A stretch of 64,000 nucleotides of DNA from Qipengyuania atrilutea (GTDB lineage: Bacteria > Pseudomonadota > Alphaproteobacteria > Sphingomonadales > Sphingomonadaceae). The translations under genes and the position numbers were made by a program. This document shows positions 1 to 8,749 of the stretch, piece after piece; position 1 is the stretch's first letter; each line of letters begins with the position of its first letter. The notes under the pieces are model-generated. The model was not told the DNA's origin and searched no databases. It saw only the letters and a program-made list of their open reading frames with translations. The stretch is from the NCBI RefSeq assembly GCF_013370205.1, contig NZ_JABWGV010000005.1:53032-117031 (forward strand), read 5' to 3'.

Positions 1-47
1 TCGTGGCCGCACTTCAGATGCTGCTCGCGCAAAGCGAGGGCGACTGA
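1..47 (+). CDS. 3' end of an unidentified gene
   Basis: A rightward reading frame enters the window and ends at TGA 45-47; its last residues read VAALQMLLAQSEGD. The codon use fits the genome but 14 residues are too few to name a family. It converges on the amidohydrolase gene that ends at 186. It could be a chance open frame. Confidence 0.35.
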   Translation, partial: VAALQMLLAQSEGD

Positions 48-185
48 AGCCGAGGCGCGTTCCCGCCCCCGTCTCGACGCGCAGGCCCCGGCCAATGATG
101 TTTTCGGGTTGCGACAGAAAGTACAACGTCGAGCGCTGGGCCTGCCGAAATCGATATAACCTCAATCCGGCAGGCTCTTCGGCAC

Positions 186-3100
186 CTATTGAGTCCACCA
201 GTATGGACGCCGCCGCTCGTCGCCGGTGACGATCTCGTTCATAGTCGACGCGTCGTAGGCACGTCCGCCTAATACCACGGTTACGACCCGTTCGGTGTTT
301 CGGATGTTCTCGAGCGGATTGTCCGATAGGATAACGAGGTCGGCGAGCTTACCGGGCTCCAGGCTGCCAATCTCTCGGTCCATCCCCAGCGAGCGCGCCG
401 GTACGATCGTCGCGGCTTGAAGCGCTTGGATCGGGGTCATTCCGCCACGCACGAAAGACCATATCTCCCAATGCGGTGCGATGCCGGCCTGCTGTCCGTG
501 CGCGCCGATCGACACGAGTACGCCGCGCTCCGCGAGGCGCGCCGCCTCTCGAGCTACGTCGTCGTCGATGAAGTCTCCCTCCGGCGCAGTGGTCCGGCGC
601 GCGGTCTGCGCGCGCAGCAGGGCAGGCGGCGTGTGCGCCCTCAGCAGCGGCTGTTCGAACGCGTTCGTTGCCTGACGCCAGTAAGGGTCGCCCGCTAAGC
701 CGCCATAACCGACCACGAGCGTCGGCGTGTAATTGGTATCCGACTGAGAGAAGAACTGCAGCACGTCCTCATACATCCGCATGACCGGAATGTTGTGCTC
801 CAGCGTGGAATTGCCGTCCGCCACAAGGTTAAGGTCCATACCGAAAAGCGACCCACCTTCGGCCACTACCAGCATATTCTCGCGCCGTGCGGCTTCCACC
901 ACCATTTGTCGCTGGTCGCGGCGCGGCTGGTTATAGTTCTTTACGCTGGGCGCGCCTTCCGCGCGCAATCGCCTGACGTGATCGAGCGCATCCTCGAGCG
1001 AATCGATCTGGGCGTAGGCGTAGGGGTTTCGCGCGCCGTAGATGATCCTCCCGGTCGAAAAGATGCGCGGCGCGAGGATCATGCCGGTGCGCTGCATGTC
1101 TTCGGCAACGAAGACGGGCGTATCGCTCGACGGATCGTGCAGCGTGGTCGTCCCGAGCGCCAATGCCTGAATGAGATTCCAGTTCGTCTGCGGCACCAGC
1201 TCGTCCGCTGCGTAGGAACCGTGGGCGTGAGCATCGACGAGACCGGGGATGATCGTCCGCCCGGCAGCATCGATGGTCGGGGTGCCCGCCGGGATCGACG
1301 TAGAGCCGGCAGGGCCGATCGCGCTGATCACATCGCCATCGACGATGATCGTACCGTTTTCGATGATGCCGCCAGCCTCGTCGGCCATGGTGATGATCCG
1401 GGCTCCGGTGATTGCCATGCGCCCGTCGTGCCTGTCGGCTTGCACAGTTCGCAGCATGGAAAGACCGCTTTCCGGGGGTGTGAAGGCAGCGCGCTTCTCC
1501 CCTTCGGCCGGCGGGGCGGAAGGGAAGAGTGCGGATACTTCGGCCGTGTAAAGCATGGGACCGAGCGACCAGTGCAGCCTATCCCCGTCGCTGGACCAGT
1601 GAACATAGTCAGCCCCCGAATCCGAAACCTCGACCACCGGCAGGTTCTTCGTACTGGCCGAGATCGTAACCGCCTGCCCGCCCGGCATCAGCGGCATGAC
1701 GTAGGCATCGTAATTCTCGGTAAAGGCGAAGAAGTTGCCAGAAGGAGCGACGGTGTACCCGGTAACCAGTTCGCCCGAAGCATGCGTTCGGGGATCGAGG
1801 CCATCAAGATTGGTAGAAACGAGCGTCTGCGAACCGCCTTCGGAGCCGGTCATGAATATACGGTCGTTGTCGGCGCCGAAATGCGGCCGGGCCATGTCGC
1901 GGCTGATCAGAACCGGCTCTCCGCCGGACGCTGCCACGCGGTAGACGCCGGGATCGTCGCTGTATCCGGGCGCCGTGAGGTAACCCCCTTTACCCTTTTC
2001 GAATACGATCGTGCTTCCGTCGGGTGAGAAGCGCGGACGCGCAAAATGGCCGGGCTGGCGCGTGACTCGCTCGCTCCTGCGCCCGTCGCGGCCGATAGTC
2101 CGGATCTCGCCAAGCCCCTCGTCCGTCCACCGCACATAGACGATGCGCGAACCGTCGCGCGACCAGCTCGGGTATAGCTCGAAAGCCTCCTCCTCGTCGG
2201 TCACCCGCCGCATCGCACCGCCCGCAGCTGGCATCGTGTACAGATGCCCCAAACTCTCGAAGACGACAGTGCGGCCATCAGGAGAGACTTCTGCGAAGCG
2301 CGCCATCGTCACTGCGACGCTATCCTGCGCGACCGGAATGACAGGATGCGGTGCAGGCGATACGCCGCGCGTGTCGTCGATGACGAAGGGGATTTCCGCC
2401 GCGCCGGTTCCGTCGGCATTAACGCGCCGGATCTTGCCGCCCGCCCAGAATACGATCGAGCGGCTGTCCGGCGTCCAGTCCATGTTCGGATACAGGCCAG
2501 TGACCGCCCAGGTTTCCTGTACGTCCTTGTCGAGGTCCGCGTAGATCGGGCGCTCCTCGCCGCTTTCCAAATCCCGGACGTAAAGCTGGGACCGCGTATT
2601 CTCACGGCGGACGAAGGCGATCATACTGCCGTCCGGCGAAGGCGTTGGACGCACCGCACCGCCGAGGCCGGACACGGCAGTGGTGACCTCGCCCGATGCA
2701 AGGTCGTACCGTTCGATATTGAACAGATTCTGGTTGGAATCCTGCGCGTATTCGAAGATCGGTCCGGGCGTGATATTCCGGGTATAATAGATCGCCTCAC
2801 CGTTCGGTGCGTAGATCGGCTCGCCAAGCTCTTTCTGATGCTGCTCGTTCGGGCGCTCGACAAGAGCTACTCCGCTGCCTCCCGAAACGTGATAGATCCA
2901 CACTTCGCCAGTCCCGAGCGAGCGGCCAGTGGTGAAATGCTTCTTCGCCGCTATGAACTGGCTGTCGGGCGACCACGTTGGCTGATTCAGAAGGCGGAAA
3001 TCCTCGTCGGTGAGCTGCCGCATGTCGCTACCGTCGGCGTTCATCAGCCAGATGTTGTCGCCGCCGCCGCGGTCCGAAGTAAACGCAATACGCGATCCGT

Positions 3101-3539
3101 CGGGAGAGAAGCGCGGCTGCACCTCCCAAGCGAGACCCTCGGCGATGCGCGTCGGAGTGCCGCCGGTGATCGGCATAGTGTAGATGTCGCCTAACAGGGA
3201 GAACGCAATCGTACGGCCGTTCGGCGACACGTCGACATCCATCCATGTACCTTCGTTCACGCGGATCGGTATTTGCGAGATCGGCACGCCGGGAGGGTTG
3301 TTGACGTCCCATTCAGCATCCGGATCGCTTTCAGCGATGCTCTCGCCGGTGGCGTCGTTCTCGATAGATTGGCCAGGGATGGGATCGGGCGGCGTAATTT
3401 CGCGGGTGTTCTGATCCTCGGGTGCCTCGGTTTCTTCGACAGGATCGGGCTCGGGCGTCGGTTGCGCCTGCTGCGCGGCGGTTGCCGATGCCAAAGCGAG
3501 AGAGCCGGCGGCGGAGAACAGAGCGAATTTCCGGATCAT
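186..3539 (-). CDS. secreted beta-propeller amidohydrolase
   Basis: Protein of 1117 residues. The start at 3539 (MIRKFALFSAAG) gives a clear Sec signal peptide of about 24 residues; an upstream extension of 78 residues is not protein-like. Residues about 100-730 contain repeated TolB/PD40-type blades (FSPDGSRIAF, PDGSTIVFEK, WSRDGSRIVY). Residues about 740-1117 form an imidazolonepropionase-type amidohydrolase: the beta-sandwich start (ARIITMADEAGG), the first metal motif VDAHAHG, later histidines in STLEHNIP and GAHGQQAG, and the usual tail GKLADLVILSDNPL. Fused propeller-amidohydrolases of this kind are known as putative periplasmic hydrolases of unknown substrate, often thought to act on peptides or cyclic amides. 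It stands alone in its orientation. Confidence 0.85.
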   Translation of the reverse strand: MIRKFALFSAAGSLALASATAAQQAQPTPEPDPVEETEAPEDQNTREITPPDPIPGQSIENDATGESIAESDPDAEWDVNNPPGVPISQIPIRVNEGTWMDVDVSPNGRTIAFSLLGDIYTMPITGGTPTRIAEGLAWEVQPRFSPDGSRIAFTSDRGGGDNIWLMNADGSDMRQLTDEDFRLLNQPTWSPDSQFIAAKKHFTTGRSLGTGEVWIYHVSGGSGVALVERPNEQHQKELGEPIYAPNGEAIYYTRNITPGPIFEYAQDSNQNLFNIERYDLASGEVTTAVSGLGGAVRPTPSPDGSMIAFVRRENTRSQLYVRDLESGEERPIYADLDKDVQETWAVTGLYPNMDWTPDSRSIVFWAGGKIRRVNADGTGAAEIPFVIDDTRGVSPAPHPVIPVAQDSVAVTMARFAEVSPDGRTVVFESLGHLYTMPAAGGAMRRVTDEEEAFELYPSWSRDGSRIVYVRWTDEGLGEIRTIGRDGRRSERVTRQPGHFARPRFSPDGSTIVFEKGKGGYLTAPGYSDDPGVYRVAASGGEPVLISRDMARPHFGADNDRIFMTGSEGGSQTLVSTNLDGLDPRTHASGELVTGYTVAPSGNFFAFTENYDAYVMPLMPGGQAVTISASTKNLPVVEVSDSGADYVHWSSDGDRLHWSLGPMLYTAEVSALFPSAPPAEGEKRAAFTPPESGLSMLRTVQADRHDGRMAITGARIITMADEAGGIIENGTIIVDGDVISAIGPAGSTSIPAGTPTIDAAGRTIIPGLVDAHAHGSYAADELVPQTNWNLIQALALGTTTLHDPSSDTPVFVAEDMQRTGMILAPRIFSTGRIIYGARNPYAYAQIDSLEDALDHVRRLRAEGAPSVKNYNQPRRDQRQMVVEAARRENMLVVAEGGSLFGMDLNLVADGNSTLEHNIPVMRMYEDVLQFFSQSDTNYTPTLVVGYGGLAGDPYWRQATNAFEQPLLRAHTPPALLRAQTARRTTAPEGDFIDDDVAREAARLAERGVLVSIGAHGQQAGIAPHWEIWSFVRGGMTPIQALQAATIVPARSLGMDREIGSLEPGKLADLVILSDNPLENIRNTERVVTVVLGGRAYDASTMNEIVTGDERRRPYWWTQ

Positions 3540-4609
3540 GCGATTTCCCGATAGGTTCCAACTGGTTGTTTCATAGCGGTTCAACTCCGACGCGCAACGC
3601 AATTGGACTCTGCAAATGCAACGGTCAGGGTGCGGATTGGCGAGGAGTTGCTGTCGTGTCATCGCCTGAGTGTTGCTGTGCTTCGACCGATCGAAACAGT
3701 GGGTTGACCACTTGATTAATCGACCGAACGTAAAGGCACGAAATTGACGGACGGAGATCAGCGAAATAGTCACGCAGTAGACGTTTTCTGACCCACCGGC
3801 GTAATTCGACTGAATAGTTCAAACCGTAATCGTCACTGCAATACTTGCAGGCGATAAGTAATCTACCTTGATTGCGTTAGCTGCTACTTTGGAAAGACCG
3901 GTGGCGGAGCGGGTGGTCAGCTGCGAACTGCTCTCCACATCAAATCCCTGATCTACGGCAATTTACAGGGAAATCGAGTCATTTTTGGAGGGTAGGGGCA
4001 TTGTCGCGCACCTCCAATCCGTAGAAATCCGCCGCTGAGCCGAGCGAATTCCCTGGAGTCACGAACAGGGAAGTTTCAGCGCCGAACAGGGAGCATGATT
4101 TCTTGATCAGCGATCCCAGCCTGTAGATCAGCGAACGCTATTCGAGCAGTGATGCCCGCAGCATGGAGAACATGCGAACCGGCAAGCTGGCGGACCTCAA
4201 CATAATGCTCCCGGACCGTCTGATTAGACGATCAGCAACGCGACCTTCCATACCGTCGCAGCTTGCCGCTTGATCAGACTGAGACCCATTCCTCTCACAT
4301 CCCCCACCGCCGAAAAGGCCACCGTTTTGGTCAAGACCCAAACCGGATTGACAAAAAAAGTCGCCCTATATCATTGTTAATGCACGATTTTCATGAAGTT
4401 TCTTGTTTCGGAAGCCTTCAAACCAGTGTATACGGTCTCCGTCTAACTGACGCAGAAAGCCATCCGCGCCCTCCGGGCCACAGGCGCAGCAAACGGTAGA
4501 CAACAGTCCAAACTGCCACGCGAGCGCGGGGCCGGGTGACGGTTGTCCGGAAGTGTCCGTCTGCAATCTGCACCCGTGTTCCTTTGCTCTCTTTTGAAGG
4601 AACAGAGAA
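3540..4609. other. long non-coding, probably remnant, region
   Basis: No convincing gene is visible in these 1070 bases. The first part is the upstream region of the amidohydrolase. From about 3900 the sequence holds the left copy of the tRNA-Ser 3'-end repeat and several copies of ACAGGGAA or close variants (3965-3972, 4065-4072, 4086-4092, inverted TTCCCTG near 4049). These look like leftovers of a mobile element rather than an active gene. Short frames here show no family resemblance. Confidence 0.5.
3902..3916. repeat. left copy of tRNA-Ser 3'-end repeat (att-like)
   Basis: The 15 bases TGGCGGAGCGGGTGG are identical to 6577-6591, which are the CCA end and acceptor stem of the tRNA-Ser gene. 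Direct repeats of a tRNA 3' end are the classical trace of tyrosine-recombinase integration. The copy lies on the 3' side of the tRNA, the side expected for an integrated element. Confidence 0.55.
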
Positions 4610-6334
4610 ATGCAGACTTCGACCCATCTGCCCAATGAACTTGCTGCCCTTGAGCAGCGCCTCGGACCGATTGAGTACCGCGAACCAAACAGCCTGAAGC
4701 TCTACGCCGGTAATCCGCGCAAGCATCCCGAAAAGCAGATCGTCAAGCTGATGGCGTCGATCAGCCATTTCGGCTTTGCGCTGCCGCTGCTGGTCGATGA
4801 GGACGAGGTGATCATCGCCGGGGAGGCACGGGCCGAGGCAGCCAAGCGCCTCGGACTTGCCGAAGTGCCGGTTATCGTCGCATCGCACTGGAGCAAGGCG
4901 CAGGTTCGTGCCTACCGGCTCGCCGACAACAAGCTCGGCGACCTCTCGCACTTTGACCTCGACGAGCTTGCGATCGAACTCGCGGCTATCATCGAGATGG
5001 ATGAGACGCCGATCGAGATCCTCGGCTGGGAGACTGCCGAGCTCGACGTGATCTTCGAGGACGCCGGTCAGCAGCAAGGGGCAAATGATCCTGCCGACGA
5101 GGTGCTGAGCGTACCAGTGAGCCCAGCTGCCCGCTCGGGAGACTTGTGGCTGCTCGGCGCACATCGGTTGCTATGCGGCTCAAGTCTCGAGGCGGAGAAC
5201 TGGGCCCGGCTCCTCGACGGCCAGACACCGGCGATGGCGTTCAGCGACGCGCCGTTCAACGTTCCGGTGACCGGGCACGTTTGCGGGTTAGGGAAAACCA
5301 AGCACGCCGAGTTCGCCATGGCTTCGGGCGAGATGAGCAAGGCGCAATTCACCGGCTTTCTTACCGATGCCATTGGCCAGATGGCAGCACCGCTGAAGGA
5401 TGGCGGTGTCCTGACGTTGGCGATGGACTGGCGACACTCATCGGAAATACTCGCTGCCATCGAGGCTAACAGCCTTACGCTCCTCAACATGTGCGTTTGG
5501 AACAAGGCCTCTGGCGGGATGGGCTCGCTCTACCGCTCCAAGCACGAGCTGTTCTGGATCGCTCGGAAGGGCAAGACCGGCCACACCAACAACGTGGAGC
5601 TGGGGAAGCATGGCCGCTACCGGACCAACGTGTGGGACTATGCCGGCGTCAACAGCTTCGGCAAGACCCGCCTGCAGGATCTGGCTGATCACCCCACCGT
5701 CAAACCGCTCGCGCTGGTCGCCGATGCCATCCGCGACGTAACCCATCCCGGCGAGATTGTCATCGATGGGTTCTTGGGATCCGGCACCACCCTGCTTGCG
5801 GCCGAGCGCACAAGGCGGCGCGGCTGCGGGATCGAGATCGAGCCCGGCTACATCGACGTAGCGATCCGCCGCTGGGAGAAGATGACGGGGTGCGAGGCCG
5901 TTCTCGCGAGTGAAAACCTGACATTTGCGGAAGTTGCGAAGCGGCGGAACTGCGATTCGCAGCCGGCCGGGGAACACGCCGCAGCCGGCGCGGACATGCC
6001 TAACCGCAGCGGACGCGCGCTGCGGCTCTTCCATGCAGATGGCAAGCCCGCGGTACTAGCCACCGCCGATCCCGGCCTGGTCCAGCTCTTGGTCCGCGCG
6101 CGCGAATGGTGGGCTCGCCTTTCCATTGGGAAGACCGACATTGCCACCATCGCCCGTGAGGAGAAGATCAACGACTCGTGGATATCGCGGGTGGTGCGCC
6201 TAAACTTCCTCGCCCCGGCCATCGTCGATGCCATCCTTTCTGGATCGCAGCCGGTCACGGTCACGGCAGCGACCTTGCGCGCCGCCGATCTCCCGACAGG
6301 ATGGGATGAGCAGCTCGCCTACTTCAACATGTAG
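4610..6334 (+). CDS. ParB-like / DNA methyltransferase / HTH fusion
   Basis: Protein of 574 residues with a ribosome binding site (GAAGGAAC) 7 bases before ATG 4610. Residues about 17-110 are a ParB/Srx-type nuclease-like domain (LKLYAGNPRKHPEKQ, VIIAGEARAEAAK). Residues about 145-430 are a DNA amino-methyltransferase of the N6/N4 type with the SAM motif FLGSGTTLLAAE. At the place of the catalytic DPPY motif it has SDAPFNVPV, i.e. D-A-P-F. Residues about 460-574 resemble the C-terminal domain of sphingomonad resolvases (IATIAREEKINDSWISRVVRLNFLAPAIVDAI, then LPTGWDEQ), a helix-turn-helix region. Related ParB-methylases are common in alphaproteobacterial prophages and islands. No restriction enzyme is nearby, so it is an orphan modification or DNA-binding protein. 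Confidence 0.85.
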   Translation: MQTSTHLPNELAALEQRLGPIEYREPNSLKLYAGNPRKHPEKQIVKLMASISHFGFALPLLVDEDEVIIAGEARAEAAKRLGLAEVPVIVASHWSKAQVRAYRLADNKLGDLSHFDLDELAIELAAIIEMDETPIEILGWETAELDVIFEDAGQQQGANDPADEVLSVPVSPAARSGDLWLLGAHRLLCGSSLEAENWARLLDGQTPAMAFSDAPFNVPVTGHVCGLGKTKHAEFAMASGEMSKAQFTGFLTDAIGQMAAPLKDGGVLTLAMDWRHSSEILAAIEANSLTLLNMCVWNKASGGMGSLYRSKHELFWIARKGKTGHTNNVELGKHGRYRTNVWDYAGVNSFGKTRLQDLADHPTVKPLALVADAIRDVTHPGEIVIDGFLGSGTTLLAAERTRRRGCGIEIEPGYIDVAIRRWEKMTGCEAVLASENLTFAEVAKRRNCDSQPAGEHAAAGADMPNRSGRALRLFHADGKPAVLATADPGLVQLLVRAREWWARLSIGKTDIATIAREEKINDSWISRVVRLNFLAPAIVDAILSGSQPVTVTAATLRAADLPTGWDEQLAYFNM

Positions 6335-6358
6335 CGCGATAGCACCAACTCCAAAACC

Positions 6359-6376
6359 GCGGCGCTTCGGCGCCGC
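6359..6376 (+). terminator. hairpin after the methyltransferase gene
   Basis: A perfect 7-bp stem, GCGGCGC/GCGCCGC, with a TTCG tetraloop lies 25 bases after the stop codon of the methyltransferase. It is followed by a C/T-rich stretch rather than a pure T run, so termination is likely but may be partial. Confidence 0.5.
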
Positions 6377-6576
6377 TCTTCGTTCGTTCGCACTTTGCCG
6401 AGCGAGTTGCTTACCGCATTCCGGTCTGGCCGAATGGCCTGCAGAGAAAGGCGGGCAAATTGGCCCTGTCTGGGCTTAACAACGTCTCTCAGCAGACCGG
6501 ATCGGGCGCACGAATGGCGCCGATCACCGCGGTTTCTAACGGCTCGAAAAACGTTTAATATCAGGCACTTGAATGA

Positions 6577-6591
6577 TGGCGGAGCGGGTGG
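6577..6591. repeat. right copy of tRNA-Ser 3'-end repeat (att-like)
   Basis: These 15 bases are the 3' end of the tRNA-Ser gene (CCA plus acceptor stem) and recur exactly at 3902-3916. Together the two copies bracket about 2.7 kb containing the ParB-like methyltransferase gene. Confidence 0.55.
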
Positions 6592-6667
6592 GATTCGAAC
6601 CCACGATACGGGGTTACCGTATACACACTTTCCAGGCGTGCGCCTTCGACCACTCGGCCACCGCTCC
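6577..6667 (-). tRNA. tRNA-Ser (GGA anticodon)
   Basis: Read on the minus strand the sequence folds as a serine tRNA with a long variable arm: acceptor GGAGCGG paired with CCGCTCC, discriminator G, encoded CCA, T loop GGTTCGAATCC, and an anticodon loop CTGGAAA, giving anticodon GGA (codons UCC/UCU). The long extra arm (TACGG...CCGTA) is typical of the class. The 3' end is duplicated at 3902-3916, suggesting use as an integration site. Confidence 0.95.
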
Positions 6668-6905
6668 GCATACCCGTGTAGGCAGGCGCCGCACCTAGCC
6701 AGAAGCGCGGTTGATGGCAAGCGCGCAGTCCGCCCGATCCGCGGGAACCGCATCGAAGCAGCAGCGTATTTCGAATGAGCCCCTAGTCGCGGCGCTTCGC
6801 GGATAAGCATTCCCTTGCGAGCGCCCCTCGAAACCCCCTTTTCGTCCTCCAAAACGCGCGGAAAGGGGCTTTTGGTTTGTAACCGCAGGTGGCAAGCTGC
6901 CTTCC

Positions 6906-7856
6906 ATGACCAAGCACATCTTCCTGGCCGCTGTCGCCAGTCTCGCCGCGCCGCTCTTTGCTCAGGATGCGCCCGACGGTTCGCCTTCCCCGAACGAGAT
7001 TGTGGAGCAGGCTGACGCGGAAGAATGGGTGCAGATCGCGCCTGAAGACCTGCTGGTTATGACGCTCGCACCCGATGCCGAAGGAAATGTACGCGAGGTG
7101 GTGATTCAACTGATGCCTGCACCGTTCTCAAAGGGCTGGGTCGATAACATCCGACTGCTAACGCGAAGCGGCTGGTACGACGACATCAGCGTCAACCGGG
7201 TGCAGGATAATTACGTCGTCCAATGGGGCGATTCCAATTACGACAATCCGGAAGCGGAGGGGGAAGCGAAGCCGCTGCCCGATGGGCTGAAGGTGATGGA
7301 GGAACGCGGATACTCCACGAACGACTTAGGCTCTGCGCTGGCAATGAATGACTTCGCCGTGACGCCAGACCCATATGCCGAACTTTCTTTCTTCAATCAG
7401 GGATGGCCGGTTGCCGCGGAAGCTGAAAGAACCTGGCCCGTCCACTGCTACGGCATGGTCGGGGTTGGGCGTGGCTATTCGCCGGACACGGGCAGCGGCG
7501 CCGAGCTTTACACCGTTATCGGCCACGCCCCGCGCCATCTCGATCGTAATATCGCGCTCGTGGGCCGTGTCATCGAAGGGATCGAGCACCTCTCCGGCTT
7601 GCCGCGCGGGAAGGGCGCGCTCGGCTTTTACGAGGATCCGGCAAAGCGCACGCCGATCCTCACCGTTCGCGTGGCAAGCGACCTGCCTGAAGCTCAGCAG
7701 CCTTTGTTCGAATATCTTGCTACGGAAGGCGAGACTTTCGCGCGCTATGCCGAAGCGCGAGCCAATCGCCGCGACCCGTTCTTCATCGTTCCCGCGGGCG
7801 GGGCGGACATTTGCAACATCCCGGTTCCGATCCGGCGAACGGCTTTGTCTGAATGA
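6906..7856 (+). CDS. periplasmic cyclophilin-type peptidylprolyl isomerase
   Basis: Protein of 316 residues with a signal peptide (MTKHIFLAAVASLAAPLFAQ). The body has cyclophilin features, including the start of the fold (VVIQLMPAPFSKGWVDNIRLLTRSGWYD), VNRVQDNYVVQWGD, and later a conserved block (VHCYGMVGVGRG). The family catalyses cis-trans isomerisation of proline bonds and helps fold periplasmic and outer-membrane proteins. It is longer than E. coli PpiA (about 190 residues), with extra loops as in other sphingomonad homologues. Its stop overlaps the next start in an ATGA arrangement, so the two genes are translationally coupled. Confidence 0.75.
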   Translation: MTKHIFLAAVASLAAPLFAQDAPDGSPSPNEIVEQADAEEWVQIAPEDLLVMTLAPDAEGNVREVVIQLMPAPFSKGWVDNIRLLTRSGWYDDISVNRVQDNYVVQWGDSNYDNPEAEGEAKPLPDGLKVMEERGYSTNDLGSALAMNDFAVTPDPYAELSFFNQGWPVAAEAERTWPVHCYGMVGVGRGYSPDTGSGAELYTVIGHAPRHLDRNIALVGRVIEGIEHLSGLPRGKGALGFYEDPAKRTPILTVRVASDLPEAQQPLFEYLATEGETFARYAEARANRRDPFFIVPAGGADICNIPVPIRRTALSE

Positions 7857-8386
7857 TCCTGCGCGAAGCGTCGCTCGCCGATGCGCCTGCCATCGCCGCC
7901 TTGCATACTGCCAACTGGCGCCAGAGTTATGCAGGCATTCTGCCGGACGACTACCTTGCCAGCGAAATTGAAGCCGACCGTAAAGCGGTCTGGCAAGAGC
8001 GGCTTTCAAAAACCGAAGCCGGGCGCCGAACGACCGTTGCCGAAGACGAGGGCGGCAAACTGGCGGGCTTCTCCTGCGTTTATTTCGATCACGATCCGCA
8101 GTGGGGTGCGTTTCTCGACAACCTGCACACCTCTGCTAGCGCACGCGGTAAAGGCTACGGTCTCGCACTGCTTAAAGATATCGCAAGTCGCACCGTCTCT
8201 CACGGAGCAACCGCTGGTCTATACCTATGGGTGTTCGAGAAAAACCAGACAGCGCGCGCTTTTTACGCAAGGGCGGGGGCGCAAGAAGTCGAACGCACAG
8301 ACACGCAGTGGGCGCTGGCAATGGGCGAATGGCGGCTGCGTTGCCACTGGTCGGCGGACGATTTATGTGCGCTCGCGGCTGACTAG
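7853..8386 (+). CDS. GNAT-family N-acetyltransferase
   Basis: Protein of 177 residues that starts within the stop codon of the cyclophilin gene. It has the N-terminal GNAT beginning (MILREASLADAPAIAALHTANWR), a central acetyl-CoA binding segment (LHTSASARGKGYGLALLKDIA, matching R/Q-x-x-G-x-G/A) and the late YLWVFEKNQTARAFYARAGAQEV strand-helix. The family transfers acetyl groups from acetyl-CoA to small molecules or protein amines. The substrate cannot be told from the sequence. Its end overlaps the end of the convergent VOC gene by 4 bases. Confidence 0.85.
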   Translation: MILREASLADAPAIAALHTANWRQSYAGILPDDYLASEIEADRKAVWQERLSKTEAGRRTTVAEDEGGKLAGFSCVYFDHDPQWGAFLDNLHTSASARGKGYGLALLKDIASRTVSHGATAGLYLWVFEKNQTARAFYARAGAQEVERTDTQWALAMGEWRLRCHWSADDLCALAAD

Positions 8387-8745
8387 AGACGCTGCATTAA
8401 CTCGATACGATTGCCGAACGGATCGGTAATATCGCCGCGCGCATATCCCTCGAGCGGCTTGCCGGGTTTGAATGCAACGCCCTTTTCGCGGAGCTGAGCG
8501 GCCAAGGCAGCCAGATCTTCCACTAGAAGCGCCGGATGGGCTTTGCGGGCCGGGGCGAAGGCTTCGTCCACACCCAGATGAATATGCGCGGTGCCGCTCT
8601 CGAACCAGCAGCCACCGTTTACCCGAAGATGCTCTGGTTTGTCGGCTTCGCGCAAGCCTATAATATCGCGGTAGAATGCGCGCGCCGTATCCTCACTGCC
8701 GGGCGGCATGGCGAGTTGAACGTGATCGATGCCGGTGATGGCCAT
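8383..8745 (-). CDS. VOC-family (glyoxalase-like) protein
   Basis: Protein of 120 residues. The start at 8745 (MAITGIDHVQLAMPPGSE) is preferred because it begins exactly at the family's first strand; a frame extension of 11 residues would run into the upstream rsh gene. One vicinal-oxygen-chelate module is followed by a second, with metal-ligand positions around DHVQL, HIHLGV and NRIELMQ. Such proteins include glyoxalase-like, dioxygenase-like and antibiotic-binding members; no specific substrate can be assigned. It begins 4 bases after the end of rsh on the same strand and is probably co-transcribed with it. Confidence 0.8.
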   Translation of the reverse strand: MAITGIDHVQLAMPPGSEDTARAFYRDIIGLREADKPEHLRVNGGCWFESGTAHIHLGVDEAFAPARKAHPALLVEDLAALAAQLREKGVAFKPGKPLEGYARGDITDPFGNRIELMQRL

Positions 8746-8749
8746 TCGA

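Noticed and set aside
136..176. Terminator after the amidohydrolase gene
   Set aside because: CCTGCCG/CGGCAGG can pair across a 20-base loop, but there is no T run, so it is not listed as a terminator.
795..2027. 410-codon plus-strand frame inside the amidohydrolase
   Set aside because: Shadow of the coding strand; no ribosome binding site and no conserved motif.
3540..4609. Small protein genes in the non-coding stretch
   Set aside because: Frames such as those at 4138-4341 and 4263-4499 have no ribosome binding site, odd composition and no family resemblance.
6821..6878. Terminator before the cyclophilin gene
   Set aside because: CCCCTTT and AAAGGGG can pair, but the loop exceeds 15 bases and only four T follow; too weak to list.
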